Positions 48,148 to 60,770 of a stretch of DNA of 64,000 nt are shown one piece after another (within the stretch, counting starts at the first letter, position 1; each line of letters opens with the position of its first letter). The notes under the pieces are model-generated. The model did not search any database. It saw only the letters and a list, made by a program, of their open reading frames with translations, and was not told where the DNA came from. The stretch is taken from positions 84,355 to 148,354 of the forward strand of contig QANZ01018688.1 in assembly GCA_003254925.1 (NCBI GenBank). The letters are read 5' to 3'. Position numbers and translations under genes: made by a program. The DNA comes from Chamaecrista fasciculata (Eukaryota > Streptophyta > Magnoliopsida > Fabales > Fabaceae).

Positions 48148-48329
48148 ATAGATGCAAGAAAGTGTTAGCTATTAAAATGGAATGAAATCTTAAACATAAA
48201 TTAGATCTAGACAACACCAAATAGAGATTCAAATGTGGAGAACAAAATAGAAGAAACAAAAGAACTAAGTAGCTAGAAAAAACTAGATATATATATATAT
48301 ATATATATACCTTATTCCTTGAGGTAGAA
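48148..48329 (-). pseudogene. MBD scrap: intron plus part of the acidic exon
   Basis: Sequence starting ATAGATGCAAGAAAGTGTTAG matches the MBD intron next to the acidic exon. 48311-48329 is the 3' tip of that exon (reads ...STSRNK in minus), cut at 48329 by a retroelement LTR-like start. Confidence 0.7.
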
Positions 48330-50763
48330 TGTCACGACCCCCTCCGCGGGAGAACGTGACGGCACGGACATGGGCTTATTCCTTGTCGTAAGCCTACCCA
48401 TAATTAAACAATCAAAAGTGTAACATCAACCTGATTACCCACTTGAGGATGTTGTCTCGACCATAGTGGACTTGAAATCTGGAGTACTCCATGAAGATGA
48501 GCAAGCATGCATGCTTGATCTACAAAATGAGCATGGAAGCGTGAACATGTCATGTAGTTGTGGTCTAGGTAGAATCGATGGAGCTTCTCTATATTGCATT
48601 GGGTAATTGTTGTTCCTATAGAAAGAAGAATATAGATGACCATAATTAGAAGAATCATATGACCTATAATATGGATTAAAAGAATTATAAGGGTTGTAGG
48701 GAGAAGGATGTCTTCTATCCATTCAAACACAATTACCCAACATAAGACAACAAAAACTTCTCCCACTTTTTCTCATAACCTAATAAGATGGCAAACAACT
48801 TGAATTTTTCTCTTTTATAAAGCCTAAGACAAGAAAAGAATGAAAGGAAGAAAATGCAAGCAAAATTTGCAAACAGGGCACCTCGCCACTAGAGGTTTGG
48901 CGGTGAGCTAGGTGGCGAACTCAAAAAATGTGCCTTGCAAAGCAGAAAATGCGAAAACAGTGCAAAAAATGGCTATTTAAGATGTTTCCAACAAGTTTCA
49001 ATCTCAAAAGTGCAGCAAAGATGACTATCAAATGGGTAAAACTCAATGAAATTCAACTTTAAAGCTCAAAGAGATAACATTCAACATGGAATTCAAGCCA
49101 AAATTCATGCACTAAGCACAAACACCACAAAAATGATACTAAAGCTCAAGGTTATAATGTGTAATGTTCTAAGAACGAAGCAACTAAAGAAACTATGCAC
49201 AAACTACAAAGTTGCAAAAACTAAAAACTACACAAACAAACTAAACAAAGATAAACTTGAAAATTCCCTACAAAGTACACGCAAAAACAAACCCGATTCG
49301 AAAAATCTAGTACAATTCGCCAAAGAACCAATAGTGGTTCCCCAGCAACGATGCCAAATTTGCCCGTGCCCGTCGCAAGGGATATCAAATAATTACTAGA
49401 TAACATACCATAGTGGCACAACCTAGTCGTCTCTCTTAATCGGAGCCTTGGAAATGGAACCTCAACAAATAAAGTAACTTGACACGAATTGGGAATTGAG
49501 TCAAGCAATTTAACAAAGACCTAGTGGGCAACTAAAACTAAACATAAAAGATAAATGTTTTTCAGGGGGGGGGGGTTTGCGATAAGAAAAGATATAAAAC
49601 AAAAGCGATAAAGATAATGAAGCCATATATATGGGATGGATATGCACGAAGACAAGAATGAATTGGCAATCATAACACACAATGGGTATCAAGAATTCTC
49701 ACTAACAACCATTTCAACAATTGTCATGCAAACACATAAACATAGGTTAGCTAATTCGACTAATTAGTCCTTAAACAAGTAAACTAATTAACCCAATTAC
49801 CTAAGCCTCAAATAATGATGGTGGAATCATAATCACAAGTTATTTCACTAAACAATCAAACAATTTTGACAAAGATAATCACAAAATCACTATAATTATA
49901 AGAGCTTATAACTAAGAGTTACAATCATAAGTGAAATATGAATCAAGTCATATAAAAACTCACAATACAAATTCCCAATCCAAATTTACATCAAGAAACA
50001 AACATCATCTATAAACTTGGACAATAATTCCTAATCAAAACTAAGGAAAGTGGCGAGAAACTCCCTAAACAAGATGAACCGGTACGGTGCTCATGCCTCC
50101 TCATCCTTCCTCCGAGCTGTGTTTAGCCGTCCATTTGGTGGAGAAACTCGAGCTCTAGCCTCCCATCAGCAAGGTCAGCCATGGAAATGGAGTTTTGTGG
50201 TGGAGAATGTTGGAATGGAGGTGGAAGATGATGATGGAATGAGAGAAAATGAGTGTGGACGGCCTCCACTTCCAAAGTGAAGGTTTCCAACTAAAAATAG
50301 GTCGAATTTCGAGTGGGTTTCGAGCTGGATCGGGTCAAGAAAGCAATGGAAATGAGTTTGGATCAAATAAAACACAACTGAATTCTGCATGCTTCGCCAG
50401 TTTGTTGCCATATGCACATCCGGCGAAGCAACTGGCAAAAGTATTTTGACAGCATTTTTTATCCCAAGTTAATCCTCTTTGTTCTCTGGCTTCTTCCATG
50501 GGATTCCCATGGGATTTAACTCTATCAAACCTACAATTGCAACATAAAAATGTGTAATATCTCAAGCCACAAAGATGAATCACAAATCAATAATTAAAAC
50601 CCGAGAAAACTACACTTTAAGACGATAAAAGAGTTAAATTGCAATTGTGAACTACAAACTCTATTTATCACAGGAGGCTAAAAGCACTCAAATAAGAGCA
50701 CACATTATAAAACACTATGAAAAGCCTCTAGATGACATGGTGTGAAATGGTCCGATCAATACA
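48330..50763 (-). mobile_element. LTR-retrotransposon debris, probably Ty3/Gypsy
   Basis: On the minus strand, 49340-49356 reads TGGCATCGTTGCTGGGG, close to the tRNA-Asp primer-binding site of Athila/Tat-like elements, four bases after an end ...GGGCA at 49361. This implies an LTR of about 1.4 kb (49361 to about 50763, starting TGTATTGATCGG). 48330-48420 (TGTCACGACCCCCTCCGCGG) looks like the start of a second, unrelated LTR. No gag or pol frame is recognised; open frames at 49046 and 50050 are unassigned. The second LTR is missing, so borders are inferred. Confidence 0.55.
49340..49356 (-). other. Retroelement primer-binding site, tRNA-Asp type
   Basis: TGGCATCGTTGCTGGGG on the minus strand; differs by a few bases from the common plant Gypsy site TGGCGCCGTTGCCGGGG. 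Confidence 0.6.
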
Positions 50764-50900
50764 CAAATTACTTCTTTCGTTGTCCGACATTACAAAATCC
50801 ATAACAAATTTTGCACCTAAATTGTAACCAAATGTTTTCTTCAAGTTTAGCTAAATAACTTCTCTTTTCTAATCAAACCCTACAACATTAGGAATTCTTT

Positions 50901-51546
50901 CTAGCCAAAAATGTGCCTAAGATTATATCTAGCCTCAGCAAGAAATTTCTCAACAAAGATTTCTTCTTTGGTTTTGTCCTTTTCAGCCTTGCAATATATC
51001 TTGATTATGCTAGTTGAGGATCCTTCTTCAGCAACCTTATTTGTCTTTGATGTCTGCAAAATTAAGCAAAAAACATATACTCACGTAACACTAAGATGAA
51101 TAATTGTAATAATAAATAAATATGAAAAAAAATAAATGAAAATCAACCCTAGATTCTCTAAATTTATAATAATTTATATATATTGTAAAAAAACATTTTA
51201 ATGTTTTACACACAAATTGTAAAAAAAAAATATGATAATTTATATATATTGTAAACTAATCGAGTTATTTTAAAATAACTCATCATTTAACAATGAATCC
51301 TATGTTGTAAAATTTGTCCACTTTGAATTGATCGTTTGGAACAATCTCATTTACAACCTCATCCTGTACACATACTTGGCCTTTGAATTCTGGAATTTTC
51401 AAAAGCACAATCTAGTTATTTTAAAATAAGTCACCATTTAACAATCAATTCTAATTATTCTCAAAATACTACATGTATATAAATATATAAAGAGTACCAC
51501 TACAAAAAATCAGTGATTAGCTACGGTTATTTAACTATGGTTACTA

Positions 51547-51580
<34 letters not shown>

Positions 51581-54500
51581 GATCTTATATGAACTCACCT
51601 TCAATTCTTGATTTGCAAGGACTTCTTGCAATTTGTCCTTCCAATTCTTTCCTGGTAGAATATTGTATTTCTCAAACCTTTCAATCTCTTTTAGAGATCG
51701 ACATCGTATATCAAGCACCTTGTGGTAATAAAACTACAAGCAACAAAAACATTTTGTTACTAAAACCAAAACCTATACATATACATATATACATACACAC
51801 TTATACATACATAATTATACATATATATATATATATACAAGTCTTGGAGATGGGGCTAGAACATAGAGATAAGAGAGAAAACAAGAGAGTTGATTTGGGA
51901 AGAACTTATTATCACGACTTAAATTTGAGACACAATATGATTGGCATGGAATGCAAGAATCTCGCACTTTGTAAGTCTATTACTATAAAAAAAAATCATA
52001 TATTGGTCTAAAATTTCATAAATAATAGTCACTTACAAGTTAATAAAAAAAATTACAAAAGCAAGAACCCTATACCTTTAGATTTATAGAACAAATCTAG
52101 AGTGTAAGAATATAAAGTTATAAATATAATACAACAATGGAACACACGAACAAGATATACATTATCTTTAATCATACACTGCAATATTCATAGTTAAACC
52201 TTTCAACAAAATTTCGTTTGTTCCTAAAGATATGTTACCTAAAAATTATGTCACCAAAATGGGCAAAATTAAAACTAACACCAACAATAATGTTACTCAA
52301 CGTAATCCACATTCATAATATAACACACATGCACAAACAAGAGATGTGGTTAATTAGAAAATAGCGATAAGAAAACAAAGAAGAGATTTTTAAGATAGAA
52401 TTGATCATCTCATTATCTCGTTATCTCCCAATGTATGTATACACACACATACACAAAAAACTTCAATAACAAATGAGACAGTACATTTTTTAGAAGTCGA
52501 TCGAACATTAATACAAAAAGCTTAAACCTTACGCAATTAATCACACAAAAAGTATTAGGTAAACAACTTAAACTTAATTAATTAGAAATAGACATTATCA
52601 TATATGTATGTGAAGCACATACCTTATCGATAATTCTATTGTTTCTTCTTAGTACTGGATAGCAGGACCAACCCTCAGGTGTTCCATTTCTTCTCTATAT
52701 ATGTCCATGTAAATAGCATAAAAGAATACATAAATTGACTAATTAATTGTGTACTACAGTTTGTTGAATACTTTGAATGTGCATATTAGTGTCCTTTAGC
52801 AACACAAATAAATAAAACAAAGGCAAAAACATCTCTTTGTCCTCAAACTTTACATTTTTCAATTTCATCCTCAACGTTTATTTATTGTTGATTTTGTCTC
52901 CAAAATTTTATAGTTTGATCAATTTTATCATTTGACTAACTTCTTTAAATAGAATAATAACAGATGTCATCATGTTGTTCAATCCGACTTATTAGAAGCT
53001 GAGATTCTTTTTCTACCAATATCACAATACATGTCATTAGCCACAGAGTATTTATCGTTAACATTTGGTTAAGGTTAAAACGAAGAATTAATCGATCAAA
53101 ATATATATAAAATCTTGAGGACAAAATTAACAGTAAATAAATAAATATTGGAGAAGAAATTAAAAATTTATATAAAATTTAAAAATGAAACGGATACTTT
53201 TGCGATAAACAAATAACAGTTTCTGTGTGTAGAAACATATACATACCCTCTTCTTTTGATTTGGTTCATAGACAACAATATTGTTGTCAGGTATTTTATA
53301 GGACACAGGGTCCACATCTTGAACTTCATTCTCACAATAGTGCTGCATTTCATTTAAACTATATAATTAGGAGTATTTGAGTTATATAATCTTATTGAAC
53401 TCACTTTTATCAATATAAATAAGGATTGAATGGATGATGATAAAAGTACATATAATAGCAAGTAAAAATGACCTAATAAAATTGGAAATAACCTAATATA
53501 TATAATGATCGAAAATGAATGGTTTTAAGTAAAAATGACAATGTAATAATGGTGTAACTTCACAAAAGTCGATGGCTTCTCATACCATTCTAGTGCTTCA
53601 TGTCTTTCCATCCAATTGCATATATTATTAGAATATAAACATATATAAGAATAGAGAATTACATTAAAAGTTTTCTATATGAAAAAAAGATAGGAAATAT
53701 AAGAATAAATTAATAGCTCAATCTCTGAAAGTTTAAATTTACACAATTTATTCCTTGAAAATTTTAAATATTATACTTTAGCTTTTAGTATTTTTTATGG
53801 ATTAAAGAGTATATAGTTTGGTTCTTTTCGCGACTAAAGAATCTTCTATTTGGACTTTTTAAGAACTAAAATGCATATTTCAATCTTTCAAAGATTGAGT
53901 TATCAATTCAATAATTTTTCAGAGACGTGGAGTTATTAGTTTACTAAAATTAAAAATATAAAGTAAATATGTCAGACATGCATTAGATTCAAATTGTAAA
54001 ATTGCATATAGCTCACCCCTGGTTCATCTTTAGGAATAACCAAAGCTTGCGAATTTGACGCTTGTGATTTCTGATGATTCCAATAGAGTACCACATAAAT
54101 ATATAATAATGCATAATAGAGTGTCTATATACAAAACATTTTATAGGGATTGAAATGCATAATAAAGCTTTTCAATTCGATTAATTAAAGAGTAAACTAA
54201 GACAACTTGGTCTTTAAAATAATTTAATCAATAAAAAATCCAAACGATATATTTTTTAATCTTTTTCATAGATTAATTAAAGAGTATACCATTTGAATCT
54301 TTCAAGAACTAAATAGTACATTTCAATCTTTCAAGGACTGAGTTGTTAACTCGGTGATCTTTCAGAGATCAAATTTGTTAGTTTATTCTATATTAAATTA
54401 ATGTTTTAAACCGAAAGACAATAGAAAATTCCCCTCTTAACTAATTTCTTTTCAAATATAGTAAAGAGGTTTATTGTAATATTTGAAAATCCAAGGAAAC

Positions 54501-56192
54501 TAAAGGAACAAAGATGATCATCAGGAGGATAGGTGCAATTACGAAGTTACATCATTTTTAATTTTTGATTTTTAATTTAAATTAAAGTATCACACTCGTC
54601 TAGTTATCTTACTATAAACGTGTACAGCACACAACACTAGATAATTATATCTTATAAGATGAAGTTATGAATATGATTGCTTGAGAATTTCATTTATTTG
54701 TTTGTTAAAATTATGGGTAGATATAAATCACAAAAAATTATAGAAGAAATTAATAACAATTGACTTGTGTACTAGGAATGTTAGTTCGCCTTAAAGTTGA
54801 GACATGATATATAATTGACTAATTGAGGGTGAAAGATTGTTATGTTCATTATATAATCTCCCTCTTCTATTTCTCTCTCTTGGTTATGTGGGAGTAATTA
54901 AGTTTTATGAGAGTAATTAAATTAAGGGTATGTTTGGACTAAAGATTAATGAGGAGAAGGGGAGAGAGAGGGATGGATTGGGACCTGTTCCTCGTGTTTG
55001 GAAAGTTGAGAAATGGAAGGGAATATAATGAAATGTTTATTCCCTTATTCTCTTCCTTCTTCATAATTTCTAAATATACCAAATTAAGGTATTTTGAAGG
55101 AGCTACATAACAAGGGGAGGGCATGTTGAAAGTTGTTCCTCCCCTCCCTTTCTCTCTTAATTGCCAAACAAGCCCTAAATTCTATATATTTCAATGTGAG
55201 AGTTATAGATGCAAGAAAGTATTATCTATTAAAATGGAATGTAATATTAAACATAAATTAGAGCTACCTATAACACCAAATGAAGATTCAAATGTGGATG
55301 ACAAAATAGAAGAAAATAAATAACTAAGTAGCTAGAAAAAATAAATAAATATATACCTTATTATTCCTTGAGGTAGAATCACTACCCTCACCTAGATCAT
55401 CATCGTCGGGTGAATGTAAGGCTGGTATGAGAACTACATCAACGACTTCCATTTTAGGTTCCTACATACAATTAAGCATTTGGGTAAGATATATGGTTTC
55501 AAAAATTAAAGGATCAGTGAGAGAACTCTTAGATTGATTTCAAAATGGGAAATAAGTAGAATTTCAAAATTTGAAGAGTGAGGTAGGGAAACAGAAGGAC
55601 TATGTATACATCATAGTTTCAGTACAGCTAGAAACATGGTTGCAAATTGTTGTTGCAATTGCAGATGTGATTCATTGTGATTGTGGGTGTTGAAATATAG
55701 GTTGCGGTCGTTGCGAGTTCTATCATTGTGGCCGGATGTGGTTGTGGCCACCATCGCAACAACAATATTGTAGTCAAAATTACGATTGCATACCACAATT
55801 TGCAACCCTAAAATCAGTTGAAGGTCGAAGCTTGAACATTAATCATTATATATGATTTGGGTCAGATGGTTGCAAAAATCAAAGGATCAGTGGAGATTGG
55901 AGAACACTAACCCTTAGAATGATTTCAAATGGGAATTAAATGGATTTTCAAAAATTGAAGAGTGAGATAGGAAAACATAGGGACTATGTATAGATCATTG
56001 TACGTGTACAACTATAAATTCTATGGTTGCAAATTGCAATTACAGTTTTAGATGCGGCCGCAGGTGTTGCATTAAGTGATTTTGGCCACCACCGGAGCTG
56101 TAACATATTGCAGTCGTAACATTGCAAAATGCAATTTGCAACCCTAAAATTAGTTGAAGTTTGAAGCTTGAACACTTATCATTACATACCAT
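50901..56192 (-). CDS. MBD3: methyl-CpG-binding-domain protein with the decapeptide exon, tail altered
   Basis: ATG 56190-56192, then 55357-55461 (acidic, SPDDDDLGEGSDS), 54017-54070 (one ALVIPKDEPG unit), 53247-53342 (CENEVQDVDPVSYKIPDNN), 52623-52694 and 51599-51733 (MBD: GTPEGWSCYPV, RIIDK, RCRSLKEIERF). All are phase 0. This is the only MBD-domain copy that keeps the decapeptide exon. The next exon (near 51360-51390) has a ~31-base deletion that shifts the frame to a stop about 12 codons in, and its donor is decayed. Because all exons are phase 0, skipping it would restore the frame to the last exon 50901-51053 (51 codons with stop). So either a ~168-residue MBD protein without the tail, or a skipped form of about 206 residues. 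Confidence 0.65.
51498..51545. mobile_element. CACTA-like terminus remnant
   Basis: CACTACAAAAAATCAGTGATTA, here cited by its first 12 bases CACTACAAAAAA, is typical of CACTA transposon ends. It lies in the MBD3 intron beside a (TA)n run and is absent from MBD1 and MBD2. Only one end is seen. Confidence 0.4.
55635..56155. repeat. Paired TTGCAATTGCAG-rich repeats in the MBD3 intron
   Basis: Two copies (about 55635-55808 and 56020-56155), each with GGCCACCA(C/T)CG in the middle and a CAATTTGCAACCCTAAAAT end. Paired copies also occur in unit 2 and MBD2. Confidence 0.55.
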
Positions 56193-56310
56193 GTGGATTG
56201 ACTTGTGACTTGTGAATTCCGAGCTTGAGAACCACACTGCCAATAAGAATGTAGAGAAGAAAAAAATGAGTGAGAAACACTAATATCTTAACCTGGCCAA
56301 AAGGGAATAA

Positions 56311-56530
56311 CTAATTAAACAATAGAGAATGAAGATTCATTAGCAAGAATTCAAAATTATCTGAAAGAGAAGAACAAAGTGAGAGAATACCATATAGAGT
56401 TAAAGCTCCTATGATGAAGTGATGAACGAGACCAAATGATGTAATAAATAGTGTGAGAAACAAGAAGTAATTACGCGTGAACAAATTTGTTTGTCTTCTA
56501 TCACTCAGTGTGCTATACAAGCTATGCCAT
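56311..56530 (-). other. 5' leader exon of MBD3 with a conserved hydrophobic frame
   Basis: About 56394-56530 ends CTCTATATG|GTATTC. A frame with YFLFLTLFITSFGLVHHF could splice in phase through exon 56190-56237 (FSSSEFTSHKSIHM) into the acidic exon, but it has no ATG. Kept at 24191-24394, 37310-37519 and 44670-44897. Confidence 0.4.
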
Positions 56531-56892
56531 TTGCTCTAATAGAAACAGAAGGTCAGTTACTAACTTAATACTTTGCTTTAATTTCTCCTTTGGCTTTATC
56601 TCCTTTTGTCAAAACATTTATTTCATTCATTGAATCTTTTCCTTATGTAGAATGATCATGAATTTAGTAGAATGATCTAGAATATTTATTTTTTTTAATT
56701 TCAGTATTAATATAATTTGCTAGTAACTATATAATCTTTTTGAGTATGCATTTATTATGTTTTACCTATTAAAATTAAAAACTTAATTGTTGGACTTTGG
56801 GGATCGGATATGTCGTTATTGGGGAGTCCGTTCGGGTCATTAATTGGCCTATTAAAAAGATCTCAGAGAGAGAAGTAAAATAACACTAAAAC

Positions 56893-57939
56893 TAGGGGTG
56901 AGCGCGGGATGAGGGAAAATCCCAGCTCAACCCGCACATCTGGATTGGGTTTTTCAATTTTTAAATTTCAGCTTGAACCGACCCAACCCGCGGGCTTGAG
57001 GGTTGGGTTGGGTTAACCCAGAGGCTGAGTCTCCTTTTTTTTAAAGATGATGCATGCACTGGTAGCACTGAAATTCAACAATCTACATTGCCTGAAATTA
57101 AAAATCTATATAGAAAAGCTTCATAATCTGCAATCAAGTATCTACATCACAATAAATAAAGCTTCATTTTAGAAATTTTTAGATGATATAAAAAAACAAA
57201 GCATTCAATTCCATGGAAAATACATCATTCTAGATATGCAAATTCAAAAAGGAAAAAAAAACAGAGAAAAATGATGAAAATATAAGGTAATTTTTTTTGT
57301 CAATGAAAATAGAAGGTAATGAAGGTGATACTTAATTAACAATAATCATATATAGTTCAAGATGATAGTGATTTACAATGAATGTATGGTTTCAAGGACC
57401 AAAAGTCTTTATGGATTTGACGCTGGAGCCTCCGTAGCAACAACCCAAAAACCCAAACGTCTCCAATGACTCTTCGTCGAGAGAGAAAGTTGACTTATCT
57501 ATGGTGTCAACGATGGGCGACGACGATCGATTGGGCAAGAGATGGAGGAGACACGATTTTTTGATGGTGGTTGCGTGTGGTGGCCGACTGTGACTATGGT
57601 TTGAAGGGGAGAAGAGGAATGAGTGTGAGTGAAAGAGGCAACGATTGTGTGGACTCCAGAAAGAAAGTGCTTAGGTTAAAATTAGGGCAAAGTGAGAGTG
57701 AGAGACTTATTATATGGAAATTAATAAAAGAAACAAAGATATATATATATATATTATATGCGGGCTCGCGGGTTGGGTTAGGTTCACAACCTCTGTACCC
57801 TCAACCTAACCCACATATGTGTGGGCTGAAATTTTTTGGACCAAACCAACCCACGAGCCCGAACCAACCCAGCCCGCAACTGTGGGTTGGGTTAGCTTTT
57901 GCGGGCTCTCAAGTTGGCGAGTTCATCTGCTCACCCCTA
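56893..57939. mobile_element. hAT-like element, complete copy (1,047 bp)
   Basis: Termini TAGGGGTGAGC and GCTCACCCCTA are inverted. Flanks 56885-56892 (ACTAAAAC) and 57940-57947 (ACTAGAAC) match 7 of 8, the hAT duplication length, and the empty site survives at 31748. Both ends have GGGTTGGGTTGGG/CCAACCCAACCC tracts. The MDSTSEPPQQQ frame seen in other copies is interrupted here (EPP followed by a stop, near 57436). No transposase. Confidence 0.88.
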
Positions 57940-57947
57940 ACTAGAAC

Positions 57948-58165
57948 TACCTCAATTAAAAACTGGATGTGTCCCCCTACATCACTCAAAGAGAGGGCAA
58001 CGCATAAGCATTGTGAGTTGCGACTCACAAGAAGGCATGCGCCACAGGCACAACACAAGTTTGTGGCATATGGCAATTTCCATAAATCCGACATGGATAA
58101 CTTTGATTTTTGAGCTCTCTCCTCCAACAAATAAGAGTATTAATTCCCCACCATTTCTATTCCAG

Positions 58166-58238
<73 letters not shown>

Positions 58239-58755
58239 CATGACTTACAATGTTCATGTGGAGGAAGCTTCTTGTTGGAAAAATTCTCACTAATATTTTT
58301 CTTCTGTCTACCTTAGAGGTTTTGTGGACATTACATTTATCTTTTGAAGAAATATACCATAGTGAATATATGAGAAGCACAAGCGAAAACGTCCAAATTT
58401 ATAACTTATGTGTTACATAAGCATTTTCCATTAAATGCTAACGAAAGTAAACCACATTGCCCCATTGTGTTTACGGCAAAAAGCACAAGGTACCAAATTG
58501 ACACATTTTGTCTCTCGAGAAATCTAAGTGGAATTGGGCCAAATTACATGGTACCAAAATATAATTTATCCTTATAATTATTTATTTTAGAACAATCTCT
58601 AAATTTGAATTCCTTGGTCACACTTATGTGTGTGTGAGAAAGACCAAAACTCTTTATATTTCACCAATATATGTTTTTTAATACTTAGATCGATCTAAGT
58701 TGTAGGTTAATTTATTGTGTGTATTCCATGAAAACATTGGCAATAATAAAAAAAA
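57948..58755. other. Intergenic block upstream of MBD3, with a 70-base poly-A
   Basis: No gene. Homologous to 31756-32500 and 38779-39545. 58166-58235 is an uninterrupted run of 70 A, where paralogs have about 10-15 A-rich bases; it may be a real expansion or an assembly artefact. Confidence 0.65.
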
Positions 58756-59694
58756 GGATAAATTACACTTTGGTACCATGTGGTTTGACCCTATTTCACT
58801 TTGGTACCCTGTGGTTTGAAACTTGACACTTTGATACCCTAAGGTTTTAACTGTTAACACATTGGTTCCCTCAACCTATTTTCCATCCAACTTTAACAAA
58901 GTCTCTCTCATCACAATTTTTTTTTTTTTTTTGCTGCGAACTTGCTGCCCAATTGATCCTTCCTGAGAAGCTAAATTCTTTGTACAATTAGGTTGACTCA
59001 CACTTGAAGCTAAATTCTGAATCCATCTTCCCTCATTATCTTTCTTTAAGAAAAGATAGCTTGAACTGTGCTTGAATTTGGTAAGAATGGCCATAGATTT
59101 CGTGATAGTGGTGGCTGAATCAGTAATAGCCATTCAACAAGAAGCCTTACAATCTCGTCCTCTTCCAGATCCCTCTCGCTCTACGGTCATACCTGTTCAT
59201 TTCTCTCGTCTTCTTTGATTTTCTCTCTCCTCTTTCTTTCTCTTTCTTTCTGTATATATTTTCTTTTCTTTGGTGTTGATGGGAAATTTCTTTCATACCC
59301 ATTTCTGTAAAGAAAGAGAGAAGTGTTTCCCATTTCTGTATGTGAAGTTCATCAATCTGGGTCATGTTCCTCTGTTTTTTTTTTCTTGTTTAGTTTTTGA
59401 GTTTTGTTTCTCATAATTTGACGAAGAGGGGCAGATTTTGCAGATTTTGATTTTGGCTGTGTTGGAGAGGAGCAATTTTGATCTTCAATTTAGATTAAAG
59501 TGACAGTAATTTTATTTAAGAGGAGCACGTGATGCAGGTGAGAGAGACTTCTGTTAAAGTTGGATGGAAAATAGGTTGAGGGTACCAATGTATTAACACA
59601 CAAAACCTCAGAGTATTAAAGTGTCAGGTTTCAAATTACAGGATATCAAAGTGAAATAGGGTCAAACCACAGGGTACCAAAGTGTAATTTACCT
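58756..59694. mobile_element. 939-bp Mutator-like element with a gene-like interior
   Basis: Ends GGATAAATTACACTTTGG and CAAAGTGTAATTTACCT are inverted. Flanks 58747-58755 and 59695-59703 are both TAAAAAAAA. The site is empty in the unit-3 paralog (39545). Unlike the plain foldback copies, about 58915-59560 is unrelated to the arms. On the minus strand it has an open frame 58876-59133 (MAITDSATTITKSMAILTKF...) preceded by a leader-like region. A Pack-MULE carrying a host fragment is possible; the donor gene is not recognised. Confidence 0.8.
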
Positions 59695-59703
59695 TAAAAA
59701 AAA

Positions 59704-60465
59704 ATATAAATGTATTTTTTGGGTCTCTAAACTATAGTGTAAGAATTAGTCTTGTCCCAAAACTTTTTTGATGTAGTTGAATTTTGGCCCTGAATTCAAT
59801 GTCACTCTAACGAATAACTCCGTCAATAAAATAAAAATGTAGGATTTATGTGGCATTTGAATATCTTTAACAATGTTGAGCTGACATGCTATTATTCACT
59901 TGGACTATAATGAAAAAAGAAATAAGTTTCTATAATTAATAGTTATATCTTATAGGAAAAAACTTAAATATTGATTAAGAAATTTTGACTAAATATATAT
60001 TGATTTATATTTATTTTTTATATAGTGGGGAGTTTTCTTTTTACCTTTTATGGCTAAAATATATCTTTTACCTAGTGTTGTCAAAACGCCCAGTTCAGTC
60101 CGGTCCAAACTCGCTTTGGCCCTTTAATATCACGATTGGGTTTGGTTATGTTGACCCATTTTAAAAATGGGTTGAAGTTCTGCTAACGTAGTCCGACCAT
60201 GAACGGGTTCAAAGTTAGCCCGCAAGACCACATAATTTTTTTAAAAAAAAAAAGAGGTTGACAAATATATTTCTTTTGGAAAAATTGACAAATATATAAT
60301 ATAATATAAAATTACACTGTATATAAAAAATAAATACATCACATAATTAATAATAATAAAATTTTAATCAAAATAATAGTGGCAATTTGTGCTAAAAAGT
60401 AATAAACAATTATGTTATTAGCACTATGCCGTACGCACTAACAAAGAGAAAATAATAAAAATAAG
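59704..60465. other. Intergenic block continuing upstream of MBD3
   Basis: No gene. Homologous to 39560-40170, including the TAGTGTTGTCAAAACG repeat edge near 60075. Homology with 26000-26170 ends near 60465. Confidence 0.55.
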
Positions 60466-60469
60466 ATCA

Positions 60470-60770
60470 ATTCATGTTTCAAATAATAAAAGAGCATGTT
60501 GATTATATTAAAAGTCAAGGGCAACAATAATCATTTTAGTTTATCATGGTATGGACACCATTGCTGACATGAATAGAAAAGAAACCGCTCTAATACCATC
60601 TACTAACATCACTGAAAACATTGTTTTTACATGCTTTTCGTCTTTCATTTTCTCGTCTTTCTATTTTGACTACTATGGTTGCTATGATAGCCATTTATGT
60701 AACAGAGAAACTTAAACTATGTACTCTTGCTCTTGGTCTTTAATGAATTTCCTCTGTTTATCAAAAAAAA
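60470..60770 (+). mobile_element. Possible LINE 3' end
   Basis: A unique segment inserted into array-type sequence, ending TTTCCTCTGTTTATCAAAAAAAAA, which resembles plant L1-type 3' tails. No reverse transcriptase is present and no clear target duplication was found. Confidence 0.3.

Noticed and set aside
47899..48168. 89-codon plus frame
   Set aside because: Antisense to HSF-C exon 1 and the intron transposon arm.
50050..50280. 76-codon plus frame as a host gene
   Set aside because: Lies within the inferred LTR and has no recognisable domain.
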